A DNA stretch of 64,000 bases from Chinchilla lanigera (taxonomy: Eukaryota > Chordata > Mammalia > Rodentia > Chinchillidae). Below, in pieces: positions 21,706-32,148 of the stretch. Under the pieces are notes generated by a model. That model was not told the DNA's origin. It did no database searches and saw only the letters and a program-made list of their open reading frames with translations. Location: positions 26,086,326 to 26,150,325 of the forward strand of contig NW_004955425.1 in assembly GCF_000276665.1 (NCBI RefSeq), in the 5' to 3' direction. The number at the start of each line of letters is the position of its first letter. Within the stretch, counting starts at the first letter, position 1. The position numbers and the translations under genes were made by a program.

Positions 21706-21837
21706 AGCATGGTGGCATGGGCCTGTAGTCCCCAGTATGAGGGAGGTTGAGGCAGGAAGATTTGAAGCCCAGGAATCCAAGACAAATGTCGGCAACACAG
21801 AATGACAATGTCTCTGAAAAACAAACAAACAAAATAA
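21706..21837 (+). mobile_element. Old B1-type SINE
   Basis: 'agcatggtggcatgggcctgtag', 'ccagtatgagggaggttgaggcagg', 'aggaatccaagacaaatgtcgg' and '(acaaaca)n' make a diverged plus-strand 7SL-type SINE. It has no clear internal duplication. Confidence 0.72.
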
Positions 21838-23440
21838 AGTCTAAAACTGTTGATGCTTTCCAGGTCTGTGAAATCTGGGAGTGACTTGTGTCCATGTGGC
21901 TGTGTTGAGGCAGAAGAAATTCAGTAAAGGGTTTAAGTATAGAAAATTTCAGTTTGACTTTAGGGTTCACATTCTGATCATGTGTCCTACATTTCTGGGA
22001 CAGCCCCAGTTCCAAATATGCAGACCTTGTGGTCAGACAAGTATTTCAGTTTAGGAAATAGGAGATGTGCCTCAGGGAAATAAGCAGGTGGTTCGTCATA
22101 GCCCTAGTTTGCATTTTATAGTTTGCTTATATGGAAAGCAGATCTTGGGCAGCCCTCCAAAATGCTAGGATCTGACTTATCTGCTTAAAATTATGAGAAG
22201 TACCAAGACATCCAACGTCCGGTCTATTTTCGGGTTTCCTGTTGCTAGATGCAAACTGAGTTTCAACCTGAGCTATTGAATCAGCCATTCCATCTACCTG
22301 GTCAGCCCTAGGGATGAACAACAGTGACTAATTCAGGAAGGATTCAACTCAGCATGTACTCACTGACTGCCAGGTGGTGGGCTCTGGTCTGTGCTAGGAG
22401 CCGGGGACGCACATACACACAGCAGGTCTGAGATATAGTGTTTCAGCAAAATAATTTCCTTTCAAAATGAGAAACAGTAATTAATGCACTTCCACTATGG
22501 TTCCTCCCCACACTGTCAGTTTATCTTCTGGAGGAAGATCAAAATGAATGAACTAAACGGGAAGGGAAGCCAAAGGGCACAGGTTCAAGATTTGACCGTG
22601 AGAACAAAACTTTTAATTAGGAGTTTTGAGTGCTTCTCGTGAGATGTGCAGGATTCCAAGCCTTATCAACACTTGGGAAAATCCAAAGGATTTTTAAAAA
22701 AACATAACCCCATGTTCTTTGCTAACAGGAAACAGAGTAAGACTGAGTTTTCTTTTTAATTTGGAACCAGGTCTGCTATGAATTAGAATGACACTATTGA
22801 CGCATTTTGCATGGGCGACTAAACAGCTTCACATATAAATTACTTTCAGCGCTCTTTCCCACTTCTCATTCTGAACAGGAGCCTGTATTTCTTGCTGATT
22901 AAAGGAGAAAAGCCACTGTATTTACCAACCCCGCTGACCCAGCCAGTCCCTCTGGTCTCTGTGTTTGAAGCTAATGTGGGGTTGGTTTGGATTTGAGGTG
23001 GCTTAGAAGCAGAGGTTTGGACCACCCACTGTCATGACCTACAAGGCTGTGCGGGAGTCAGGCAGAGCGTGGGTATCTTGGCTACTTCACCAAGCATTTT
23101 GTAAGCTCCTTCTTGTCAGGATCCTCCAGTGGCAGGGCAGACGCCAGGACCCTGACTGCCCACCTATGTGGAATCTGTCCACCTGTGTGTGTGGAGGAGT
23201 CGCTCTCTAGTTCCCTCGCTTCTCTGCAAACACAAAATGTATGTAGGATCAGAATGCCCTAGATCTTCCCATCCATGGCCTATTTTATCTCTCTACTAGA
23301 AAACCACCTTTAAATCAGAGATCCTCAGGATTTTCTGGCGAAAAAAATAAAGTTCTGATTTTGCTAAGACCTAGAGTCATAACATATTCAACTTGGATTC
23401 TTGATTTGAATCATCCCGCTGGTGTGGTAACCATGGTCTA
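21838..23440. other. Single-copy DNA; possible conserved non-coding segment
   Basis: A scrap at 22350-22430 ('actgccaggtggtgggctctggtctgtgctaggagccggggac') resembles ancient repeats. The segment 22690-22960 (AT-rich, e.g. 'gacgcattttgcatgggcgac', 'ttactttcagcgctctttcc') is free of recognisable repeats and could be conserved non-coding DNA. I cannot test this without an alignment. Confidence 0.35.
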
Positions 23441-23469
23441 GAGAGTGATGAGGATTTGCCCGAGGTCAC

Positions 23470-23880
23470 AGTGCACTGATCATTAATTTGCTCATTCATT
23501 CATGTGTTTATGCTGGGCCTTGTGCTGAGCCCTGGGTATAACATTGTGAGCAAGACAAAATGTTGTCCGTTATGGCATTTGCAGTCTGATGGGGAAGACT
23601 AATGGGAAGGAAATTGTAAGTTTTCTACATTTTATAAGTGGAACAAACAGGCTGCTGTCAGAGAAAGGGTGGGTGAGAGGTGAGGCAGCCTCTCAGGTAG
23701 AGTGGTCAGAGAAAGTTCTGGCAGGTGATGTTTAGCTACTGGGGAGAGGAAGTTGGGAGTGTGTTGAGAGTGCATTGTGGGTATAGGGAAGGGTAATTAT
23801 GGTAAAGAAATGAGGACAACTGTAGGCTTTGATTTTCTGGCAGGATCTTCACTAGATTTTGAGTGGGTATCAGATCTTGA
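23470..23880 (+). mobile_element. Ancient mammalian-wide repeat, partial copy
   Basis: 'tcattcattcatgtgtttatgctgggccttgtgctgagccctgggtataac', 'agcaagacaaaatgttgtcc', 'ggcatttgcagtctgatgggg' and 'caggtagagtggtcagagaaag' follow the same order as the copies at 10235 and 15065. Confidence 0.65.
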
Positions 23881-24224
23881 GCGAGTAGTAAAGCTAATTA
23901 TTAGATATCATTCTAACTACTTCAGAGGTCTCAGCTGTCTCTCTCTCTTTGTTTTTCACTTACTGTAGTGGAAATAACATAAAGACTAGACTAAGTGAAA
24001 TTTTGTGTAAAGTGCTTATCAACTACATCATGGTATGGAGAGATGAGTTCATAATACCAAGAGGGTCCCTGAGTTATAGTGCAGAGATAACTTACCCACC
24101 CCTGAGAACAAAAGACACAGAAGGATAATTTAACAGCTCAATTCCTGATTCTCCCTCCTCAGCTGGAAACAGACTTGCCTTCCACCCACTCCCGGGCTCC
24201 CCAGTGGGACCTAGGTCTGACTAG
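23881..24224. other. Single-copy DNA, nothing recognised
   Basis: About 340 bases with no repeat or exon I can name. Confidence 0.35.
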
Positions 24225-24360
24225 TTTTCATGCTGTCTTGAAAGTTCCTTGCGGGTAGGGATGGGCTGACTTCATTATCCACCAACAAACCCAACACCCT
24301 GCCTATTTCTGTGCCCATAAAAACTGCTCCATGAGTATTTGTTGAATGATTGATATAGGG
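24225..24360 (+). mobile_element. L2-like LINE 3' end
   Basis: 'tgtcttgaaagttccttgcgggtaggg' through 'tgagtatttgttgaatgattg' parallels the L2 terminus ('...gagggcagggact...aaatatttgttgaatgaatg'). Confidence 0.65.
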
Positions 24361-25162
24361 GTATTTAAAATAATTTAGGGAGATGAACTATTAGGAAGGT
24401 GGTGCCTTTTTTTCTTTTATGGCATTTGCAGAGTGCTTGGTCGAGGGAGCTCATAATTATTACTATTACTGTCAATAACAAAAAGGGCTATTATAGAAGC
24501 CTTGCTTAATGCCTTTGATGAAGCCTTTGGCTCCATGACAAGAATATCCCTGAGGATGGAAAACCAAACACTGAACTGTTTGATAGAACTCGCAGCAGAG
24601 CATTCATTGCGTCACTCTACTGAGATGTGAAGTAATGTCTGAGCAGCTAGTTTCCAGAGTAGGGCTGGCTTGGCCTCTGCTCCTGGTCAGACAGTGATAT
24701 AAGCCCACATCCTGTCTCCTGACCCTTGCTCTAAAGGCTCCAGCCAGTCCCACGAGAGGCAGCCTGGCAGGCAGTCCCACCACGAAGCACACATGGCCCC
24801 AGGAGGGCCTCGTGAATGTGTGTCAACACTGTGTGTCCCATGGAAAGTCTGAGGGCAAGACCGCCATCCCTCAGTGTGATCCTTCCCTCTAATTCTCCTT
24901 TCCTGTTTCTTTTGCAAGCAAAGAACAAGAACTGCAGAAAAAGAAATTAGAAATTGCATTGCTCTGAGACCATTTACTCAACCCAAAAGCCACACAAATA
25001 TTGCACATAAACCGCATATCAGATTCCTGTTCACCCTAAAAGCAGAGACCTTGTTCTGAAATGATGGCAGTGGGTAGCAGCACCAAAGATGGAGGGGTTG
25101 CGGGGGAGAAGCCAGAGGCATGCTGTTCCCGCGTGTCTGATGCCAGGGTTGGTCCCTCCTTT
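24361..25162. other. Single-copy DNA, nothing recognised
   Basis: No repeat recognised. Three overlapping minus-strand frames (24604-24959) are antisense-shadow quality, with no motif. Confidence 0.4.
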
Positions 25163-25176
25163 CCTGCTACCACTCT

Positions 25177-25262
25177 AGCTGGGGATATAGCTCAGTGGCA
25201 CAAGTGCCTGCCTGGCAAGTGCAAGGTCCTGAGTTCGATTCCAGGTACAAAAACCAAAAAAA
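25177..25262 (+). mobile_element. ID SINE with perfect 14-base target-site duplication
   Basis: 'agctggggatatagctcagtgg', 'agtgcctgcctggcaagtgc' and 'gagttcgattccaggtac', with a short A-rich tail. CCTGCTACCACTCT is duplicated at 25163-25176 and 25263-25276 with no mismatch. Its A and B boxes are intact by eye. Confidence 0.93.
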
Positions 25263-25276
25263 CCTGCTACCACTCT

Positions 25277-25960
25277 GCAGTTTGGCCTACTTCACTTATA
25301 TATTAGGAAAATTCTTTTTCAGTAGTGGGGAAAGGATTCAAAGACTCTCAAATCTCAACTGGAAATGTGTAGGACAGAAGTAGATGAAAATAAAGATAAT
25401 GAAAAGGATCAGTGTTAGTAATTGTTTGACTGGCTCCCTGCCCCAGGTAAACACACAGCCAACACCCAGGGAAACTGGGCCACAGTTAGCTGGTTTTGGG
25501 CCAGCGACACTAAGAGGTGTTTATTGTTTAATGGGAGATCCCTGTGATCATGAGGAAGATTTCTGAAATGACAAGTTGTCCTCCTAAGTCAGCTCTTCTT
25601 GAAGACATTGGATAGCCTGGCTTGCCTTGGGTTTTAACACCCTGTAATTACTGTCAGATGAAGAGAGAGAAAGATCCAATGTACTTCTTGCTACTTTCTT
25701 TCCCCTTTATTCTTACCTAAAACATAAGCAAAAAGAAGCACAAAACAAAGAAACAAACCCAGGTAGGATGATCTCAGGACTTTGGACAGGCACTGCAGGC
25801 AAAATCTCTACAGTTAAAAAGAAATATTACAGTTTATTGTGTTTGGATTGGGAATTACCAAGAGACCAATTAACACCTTACTTTAGGGGTGAGCCATTCT
25901 GGTGTTCACAGACAGTTTCTTAAAAAGGGCTCTTTGGAGTCCACAGTGCAGGAGTAACCT
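25277..25960. other. Single-copy DNA, nothing recognised
   Basis: An A/C-rich region near 25725-25765 (caaaacaaagaaacaaac). No gene or repeat is recognised. Confidence 0.4.
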
Positions 25961-26108
25961 AAGTGTTGATAAAAGGGATTCCAGAACAAATGAGCATTCC
26001 TACACCCAACGCGAGAGGTGGTGTGCCGGCTCTAGTCCCAGGCAACGACTCGGCACCACATTCACTGCCGGAAAAATTTCAGCCTCATAAAAGACAGCTT
26101 TTAAAGGA
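25961..26108 (+). repeat. Unidentified interspersed repeat, left arm of an inverted pair
   Basis: 'aagtgttgataaaagggattcc', 'agaacaaatgagcattcctacac', 'ggctctagtcccaggcaacgac' and 'ccacattcactgccgg' recur, inverted, at 27093-27237. The family is unknown to me. Because two copies exist here it is likely a mobile element, perhaps an LTR end (reverse strand ending ...TTTTATCAACA), but that is a guess. Confidence 0.7.
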
Positions 26109-26120
26109 AAAACTCATTTT

Positions 26121-26161
26121 CTTAGGAGGACTAGTCAATAGCCTTAGGAGGACTAGTCAAT
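26121..26161. repeat. Short tandem duplication, 22-base period
   Basis: CTTAGGAGGACTAGTCAAT occurs at 26121-26139 and again at 26143-26161 with no mismatch. It is a simple local duplication next to the left inverted-repeat arm. Confidence 0.95.
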
Positions 26162-26639
26162 TTGATTTCTGAAGACTGTTTTGTTACAGATTCTTGCTGC
26201 CACCACCCACATCATTCTTTCTGGGCCCCGCATCTTCCCGGGCTTGTACTTTGGAGCAGAATCTGAGAGAGCTTAGCTTAGGAATCAAATTTTGTGCTTG
26301 TTCTTGGCTGTAACCTGTTTTTATTTTAAATTGCTTGTGCGATTGCCAAGGTAATTTGCAATTAGAGGAACTCAACAGCATTTTCAGTCTTCATCCTTTG
26401 CTGGACTCATTTGGTTAAGTTGTTTACTAGGGAATAAGTTTTGAAACAGGAAGGTGGAAACGTAGTTCAGACAGGCAACTGGGTGTAGTGCCCAGAATCT
26501 GCTTCTTGTAGCCCTAATTCTGTGAAGCAGCCCCAGACAGGAACTGCCCCGGGCGTTTCCCTGGCCTGTGCTTTCTCAAAAAAGGGAAGAATGCTTAAAT
26601 ATTAAATTAATTGCAAGTCCACACTCCCATTACTTGAAC
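26162..26639. other. Single-copy DNA inside the inverted-repeat loop
   Basis: No gene recognised. A 65-codon minus frame at 26184-26381 has no motif. Confidence 0.35.
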
Positions 26640-26770
26640 TCAGAAAACCAAGAGCATTAGAGCTGGTAGGGATTAATGCAACCTATTTTATAGATGAGGA
26701 AGCTGAGCTTAGAGAGAAATACAATCCCCCTAGTTACCAGCACAACTAGAACAGAAGCCAGAGCTTTCCA
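26640..26770 (+). mobile_element. MIR-like SINE fragment
   Basis: 'attttatagatgaggaagctgagcttagagagaaat' and 'gttaccagcacaactagaacagaagccagagc' match the MIR middle and 3' parts. Confidence 0.75.
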
Positions 26771-27092
26771 TTTCTAGACTAGTTTTCAGCTTGTATTTCA
26801 CTCATTAATTGGAACTGTCATGGTTCTGACGTTGGAGTCTCCCCCAGTGGCTGGCTCAAGGTCTAGTATTCAGATTCCCCCTGGGCTGCCTGACTTGTTT
26901 TGCCTTTATTCTTCCTCTTCTCTGTCAATATTAGGGAGCTTCACAGTCAGTTCATTACACATGTGTCAGAAATATTTGTTTTTTTAAAATGCAAATTTGT
27001 AGCCTCTTTCTACCTTCAGAATAAGAATCTCTGAGAGTGCTGCCCTGTCGCCCAGTGTTCCCGCCTCACCTTGCAGAATAAACCTTCCATTC
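26771..27092. other. Single-copy DNA
   Basis: Nothing recognised. The end ('gccctgtcgcccagtgttcccgcctcaccttgcagaataaacc') runs into the right inverted-repeat arm and may belong to the same element. It contains an AATAAA at 27077-27082. Confidence 0.4.
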
Positions 27093-27237
27093 TAACCTTT
27101 TAATCTTTGGTGAGGCTGGAATTCTTCCTGCAGTGAATGTGGCGCTCAGTTGTTGCCCCACACTAGAGCCTGGTACACGGCCTCTCATGTTCAGAGTAAG
27201 AATGTTTATTTGTTCTGGGATCCCTTTTATCAACACT
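27093..27237 (-). repeat. Unidentified interspersed repeat, right arm of an inverted pair
   Basis: Read on the minus strand it gives 'aagtgttgataaaagggatccc', 'agaacaaataaacattcttac', 'ggctctagtgtggggcaacaac' and 'ccacattcactgcagg', parallel to 25961-26108. By eye about four fifths of positions agree. The two arms could pair across a loop of roughly 985 bases. Confidence 0.7.
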
Positions 27238-27240
27238 TTA

Positions 27241-28475
27241 CCTATTGATTTAAAATGGTGACTTAATGTTTTGGAAATCAGGCAGGACTTTATAATCAAT
27301 GCTTAATACAGAAAAACAAAAATTATTTTTAGTCAGTTTCCTGGTCTTGCTGTGATTATGTAAGACATTAATAGTTGGGAAAGCTGGGTAAAGGGAATTC
27401 TGTGTAGAGTAACAGTTTTACAACTTTTAAAAATGTCTGAATAAACATATTTATGACTTAATTGTGATTTTTTCATTAATAAAACCTAAAGGAAAAGGAC
27501 TCTTTATTAAGCTGATGACTAGACCTACATTTAATTTTCCTGCGGTATATGAAGCAGTATTGTACCAGAGTATTAAAAGACATGTAAGATTTTCTTGATA
27601 AATCTATCCCTTAAAAGGAGTACATTTTAGGATGTCATCATTTTGATGTGAATCATGTAAATGCTGACAATATACTGTTTATTATACATGTGGTGCTGCA
27701 AGAGATTGACTTAATTGCCTTTTGCCCAAATATATTATGTAGTCTCTTTGCAATTTTTTTTTTATAGAAAATGATGTTAAAAGAATAGTTTATGTAGAGA
27801 AACGTTAGTGTTTCCCCACCTGTATTTATGGGTGTTAGTTCAACTGCTTTACTAGTTGCAAAGCCATATTATCAGAGTAAAAGTGTATTTGTAAACTGTA
27901 GGGAACTAAAAATTAGGAATAATATCATTTTCTTACAAAAAAAGTCTGAAATGAAAAAAACATGAAGAAAATGAAGAAACAACAGAATGTGTCTGTTGCA
28001 ATAATTATTGTACTTTAAAGCACTACATATTAAATGGTACATTAGTTCTTGTAAAGTTGTGACAGTTTTTGACCTTTCCTTATATTTTTTTCCTCATAGG
28101 TTTATTTACTTGACAAAAATATAAAGTGATTTTATCACAAATGGAGCAAGAACCTTGTTTAGTGAAGTCTAAAGTTTACAAACTTTTAAAAAGCTGTCAA
28201 AAGCTGCAAACTTCACAAAATGCAGAAATAAAATCACACTGTAGGAACACAAATTATTTAAAAGGAATGATATGTCTTATGATCATAGCAACAGAGAATT
28301 GAGGACATGCTATGTTTTTCCTTGAAATGTTTTAATTACTAAAGAAGCAAAAATGCTAATTTGTACTTGAATTCAATTTCATGGCATTTGATTCAGACAG
28401 TGCTTAAGTTCCTCTTTAATAGCAATGAAGAAATGTTGGAAATTTTTTTTTTTTTTTTTTTTAGGCTGTGTGAAC
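27241..28475. other. AT-rich single-copy DNA, possible conserved non-coding element
   Basis: About 1.2 kb with no repeat, low GC and many homeobox-style TAAT/ATTA cores ('ttcattaataaaacc', 'gacttaattgccttttgccc', 'gcaataattattgtac'). The lack of repeat insertions and the motif-rich texture recall vertebrate developmental enhancers. This is inference only. Stops are frequent in all frames. Confidence 0.35.
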
Positions 28476-28490
28476 AAGAACACATCTGTT

Positions 28491-28600
28491 TGGGGCTGGG
28501 GATTTAGCTCAGCAGCAAAAGCGCCTGCCTGGCAAGCTCAAGGTTGTGAGTTCGGTTCCCGGTACCGGAGAAAAACCAAGAAAAACCAAAAAAAAAAAAA
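28491..28600 (+). mobile_element. ID SINE, young copy, with perfect 15-base target-site duplication
   Basis: 'tggggctggggatttagctcag', 'gcgcctgcctggcaagctcaagg' and 'gagttcggttcccggtaccgg', then 'agaaaaaccaagaaaaacc' and poly-A. AAGAACACATCTGTT is duplicated at 28476-28490 and 28601-28615 with no mismatch. Strongest example of the young subfamily. Confidence 0.95.
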
Positions 28601-28615
28601 AAGAACACATCTGTT

Positions 28616-29850
28616 CTTTTGGCCTGAAAATGTTTTACTCTGTTGTGAACGATAGTTTATCTGGGTATAGAATTCTTGATTGATGGTGTTTACCCTCAGG
28701 GATTTGGAAACATTATTCTGCTGTCTTCTATCACCCACTGTAGATAGGAGTTCATCTCACTGTCTTTCCTTTGCACATCATCAGTCTTTTCTCTTTATCT
28801 TCAATATTCAGCATCTTCAGTACACAATGATTCTTGTTATAGTTTCATTATCAGGTATTGTGTTTTGTATGTAACCTTTTATTTGGAGCATGTGTCATTT
28901 TCTTTATTTTGAAAAGTTCTCTGTATCTTTTTTTACTACTGATTTACAGATATTTCATTCTATTCTATTCTTAAGCTCCACTTAGACCATACATTAGAAC
29001 TTCCCAGTATATCTTCCATGTCTCTTAACTGCTATTTTTATTTTATTATTTTTTGTGGCACTGAAGATTGAACTCAGGGCCTTGCACATGCCAGACAAGT
29101 GCTCTGCCCCTGAGCTAGATCCCCAGACCTTAATTTCTATTTTATATTTTGTTTTTTCCTCCTTAACTCTTTACGCTGCATTCTGACTAAATTTCTTGGT
29201 AGCATTTTTCAATTCACTAATTCTCTATTGTTATACACAAAGTAGAGTTAATCTTGTCTATTAAGCTTTTAAATTCAAATATTATGATTTTTATTACCAG
29301 GACTTCTAATTGGTTCCTTTTTATATCTACCTGTTCTTGTTTCATTTTTACACCATTTTCTTTCACAATTCAATGGTTCTTTTTTATGGAAAGCTTTGTT
29401 TTCCTTTGAGGATTCTAACAATTCCTATTTCAAATTGACTTTCAGATTCTGCTATTATTTACATTGAACCTGGAGTGAAGGTATTCCAAATTTTGATTTT
29501 GTTTGCTCCTTTTCTCAGTGTTAATTTTCTTCAAATGTTTCAGAATTTTAATTGTGCAGCATACTTTTGAGAGGTGTCACAAACCTTTCTTTCTTCTTCT
29601 CTTATTCCTTGTATTTCTCTGCTTACTTTTCTTTCCTGTTTAGCCATTTTCAGTTGTTCCCATTTAGTCTTCATGGTTCCATTTCACAACCAGGTCTTAT
29701 GCTGGTGGCTCTGGACTCCTGACTTATGATGATATTGCGATATTGCCAATTCTGTCTCTGAAACAACAGGCAACTTGACCAAGTCCTGATCATACCTGCT
29801 TGCTCTTACTGAGTTCACTTTTACATGAATGCTGAACTCAAGTAGAAGTT
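28616..29850 (-). mobile_element. Old L1-type LINE 5' region, antisense (tentative)
   Basis: 'tatctgggtatagaattcttg', 'ggaaacattattctgctgtc', 'ttttattaccaggacttctaattggttcc', 'ttttcctttgaggattc' and 'ttctcagtgttaattttc' follow, in order, the antisense text of old mammalian L1 5' regions ('atagaattcttggttg...aattggttcctttt'). The sequence is A/T-rich and full of stops. An ID SINE interrupts it at 29045-29130. Confidence 0.55.
29045..29130 (-). mobile_element. ID SINE, antisense, older copy
   Basis: 'gtggcactgaagattgaactc', 'ccttgcacatgccagacaagtgc' and 'gagctagatccccagacc' form a diverged antisense ID inserted in the L1-like relic. Similar 'tctatttt' words flank it, so the duplication is weak. 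Confidence 0.82.
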
Positions 29851-30985
29851 GTAACTGTTTTCAGGTACAAATTCCTTGTCCCGTGCTGATTTAAGAAATG
29901 AGTCTGAATTCAGCCTCCAACTGCACCTTTATTCCCCATTGCTTTGGAGGAGTTTTCTTGCCTATCTCTTCCTATGTCCAGCTCACAGCTTCAACAACTT
30001 ACTATGTTATATTTCTGTTCAGTTTCTGCTGTGCAGATATTTCTTTCTTTCTTTTTTTTTTTCCAGATATTTATTTCTACTCTATATGTATGCATGTGTA
30101 TACAGTTTAATGTTTTGCTATTTTTAAAATTAACTCTTAAAATATTTTATGTATAATTGCTAAGTGTTCAGAGTACAGGGAGTGACATCAAAGCAAGAGC
30201 TTATAATGCCAAGTTGATCCCTAGCCTCTGGCTTTGGGAATCAGAGTAGTAACAATCACCATGATACTGTGCTCCAGATGTTTACTGTAACTGCTACTAT
30301 GGGATTGATATCATCCTTGGTTTCCCATCCAGCATGTGTTACCCTCCTAAGATGGCTCTGTGCTTGACAAAGCCACTCAATATAGATTAATTTTCTCTTA
30401 AGTGACTTTATTAAGCTTATCAATGGTTTACTTAGCAAGCACTTTTGTAATAAATTTGCAATATCCTCTAAAGAAATGGACCTGGCAAAGAGCCAGGCTA
30501 ATTTAGGAAGGGACATGGTTTAAAAATGAGTGAATTATTCTCAAAAGTACATAAAATACTGTGGAAATATATCAACATGTTTCTATGTTTCCACATGTTA
30601 AAGTGAGACTTTTACAAATAATGAAAGAAACAACAAAAAATTCCTACAGGTTAAGAATCCCAGTTAGGCTTTCAATGAGTTTATGGGCTTAGTTTTGGGA
30701 AGAATAGTCCCGGTACAGTGCTGATTATATCAGTGAGGAAGCAGAGCTGAGACTGGAGACCAAGGGCACCTTTGGTTCTAGAATCCTCTTAGCGCAGTAT
30801 GCAAGCCATACAACAGTAGAAAGACAAATGGATTATGAAAGAATATTAGGGATTTCCAGAGAAACCTCTGTTTCCATCATCAAAAAAGATTTAATAAAGC
30901 AATCCATTTTTGGCAGGTCACTATTTTGAAGTGAACTCTTTGAAACTCATCTACATTTTCCCCTAACCTTACGTTTGCTGGATAG
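29851..30985. other. Single-copy or highly decayed DNA
   Basis: Three overlapping plus frames at 29876-30156 are T-rich low-complexity. The part at 30170-30500 has an unidentified texture with an AATAAA-like word on the + strand. No gene is supported. Confidence 0.4.
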
Positions 30986-30989
30986 GATC

Positions 30990-31990
30990 CACTGTCTGCT
31001 CACAGGGGTTGTGAAGGAAACAAATAAACAACTTTAATTTTGTATACAAAGTGATGCGATGAAGATATGCAAATGAAGGCCCCCTAACACAGTACTGAAG
31101 GTCAAAGACTTGCCAGAGGAAGTAATATCAGAGCTTAGCAAACATGGGAACTTAAGACTGCATCAGGTAGAATGGGATGAGAATGATGGATGAGGAGAAG
31201 AAACAATATTTCACATATGAAGAAAAATAAGGACCATGACATATACAATTGTTGCTTTTCAGATGCTTCTGTACCCCTTCCTTACATCATACAAATTTCT
31301 TTTTTGGTCGTGTACCTTTTTACTGGCATGCGGGATGACTGAACTACACAGTACAATGAATGAGTCACATCCTCCCTTAGGTGATCTCTGTCGAATCATG
31401 CACCAAGTTGAGATTTACCATGGGGATGCTTTCCCCTGGAACTCTGTCCTTGATTCAAGTCCAAACAGAAAGCGTGGAGGTGATTTTGCAGTGGTGGCCT
31501 GCCTGCTGGGTCGCCCACGTTAGCACACTCTTGTATTTCCTATTTACTCCCAGGTACATGTGGATCTTGCCCCTTCCCAATTCTCAACTTCCACATCCTC
31601 TCAGTAAACTCTGTCTCCCTTTAACCAATGAAATCCTTCCATTTTGGGGGACAGGAAGGGGCTCACTACAGGTAGGGTACAGCACCTGCAGAGCTGGGGT
31701 AGTAGCTGAGAGATTAGAGAGAGGTGTAGATTAGAACATGGCTTTTGGGGTAAACAGAGGCCTTTCAACCTTATGTCTTAGGTGCTGGGAAGACTTTGTG
31801 TGATTTTAAGCAGAGCAAAGTCATATTAATTTTGTGGTATTATTTGGAAGTGGGGGAGTGAACAGATAGGACTGGAAGAGGGAGAGAGCACTGATGGGTG
31901 ATTGCGGTAATCTGGGAAGGAAGCGGTGCTGACTTGATTTTGTAGGAGTTGGGCTCTTAAAATGTAGGAGTGAAGGAAAGGTGTGAGCCC
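30990..31990 (+). mobile_element. Ancient mammalian-wide repeat in two pieces with unidentified insert
   Basis: Pieces at 30990-31180 ('aataaacaactttaatttt', 'acttgccagaggaagtaatatcagagc') and 31745-31990 ('gtgattttaagcagagcaaagtcatat', 'gggtgattgcggtaatctggg', 'gtgtgagccctcgtgg') follow one repeat order. The 31215-31740 middle is unassigned and contains two overlapping plus frames without motifs. Confidence 0.5.
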
Positions 31991-32049
31991 TCGTGGTAAG
32001 GAGAGCGCAGCAGAGCCACCCCAGAGATAAGCAGTATAGGAGAAGGCAG

Positions 32050-32148
32050 GCATGGGTGCACATGCATGTGTGTGTGCACGCCTGTGTGTGCGCGTGTGTA
32101 TGCATGTGCATGTGCATGCATGTGCGTGCATGTGCATGCCTGTGTAGT
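32050..32148. repeat. (TG/CA-rich) alternating purine-pyrimidine tract
   Basis: About 100 bases of TGTGTGCACG/TGCATG type with near-perfect purine-pyrimidine alternation. Open frames on both strands rich in Cys/Val/His/Thr are artefacts of this tract. Confidence 0.92.

Noticed and set aside
28491..28600. Possible tRNA gene, because A and B boxes are present
   Set aside because: The sequence is an ID SINE with poly-A tail and target-site duplication, and the tRNA cloverleaf is not maintained.
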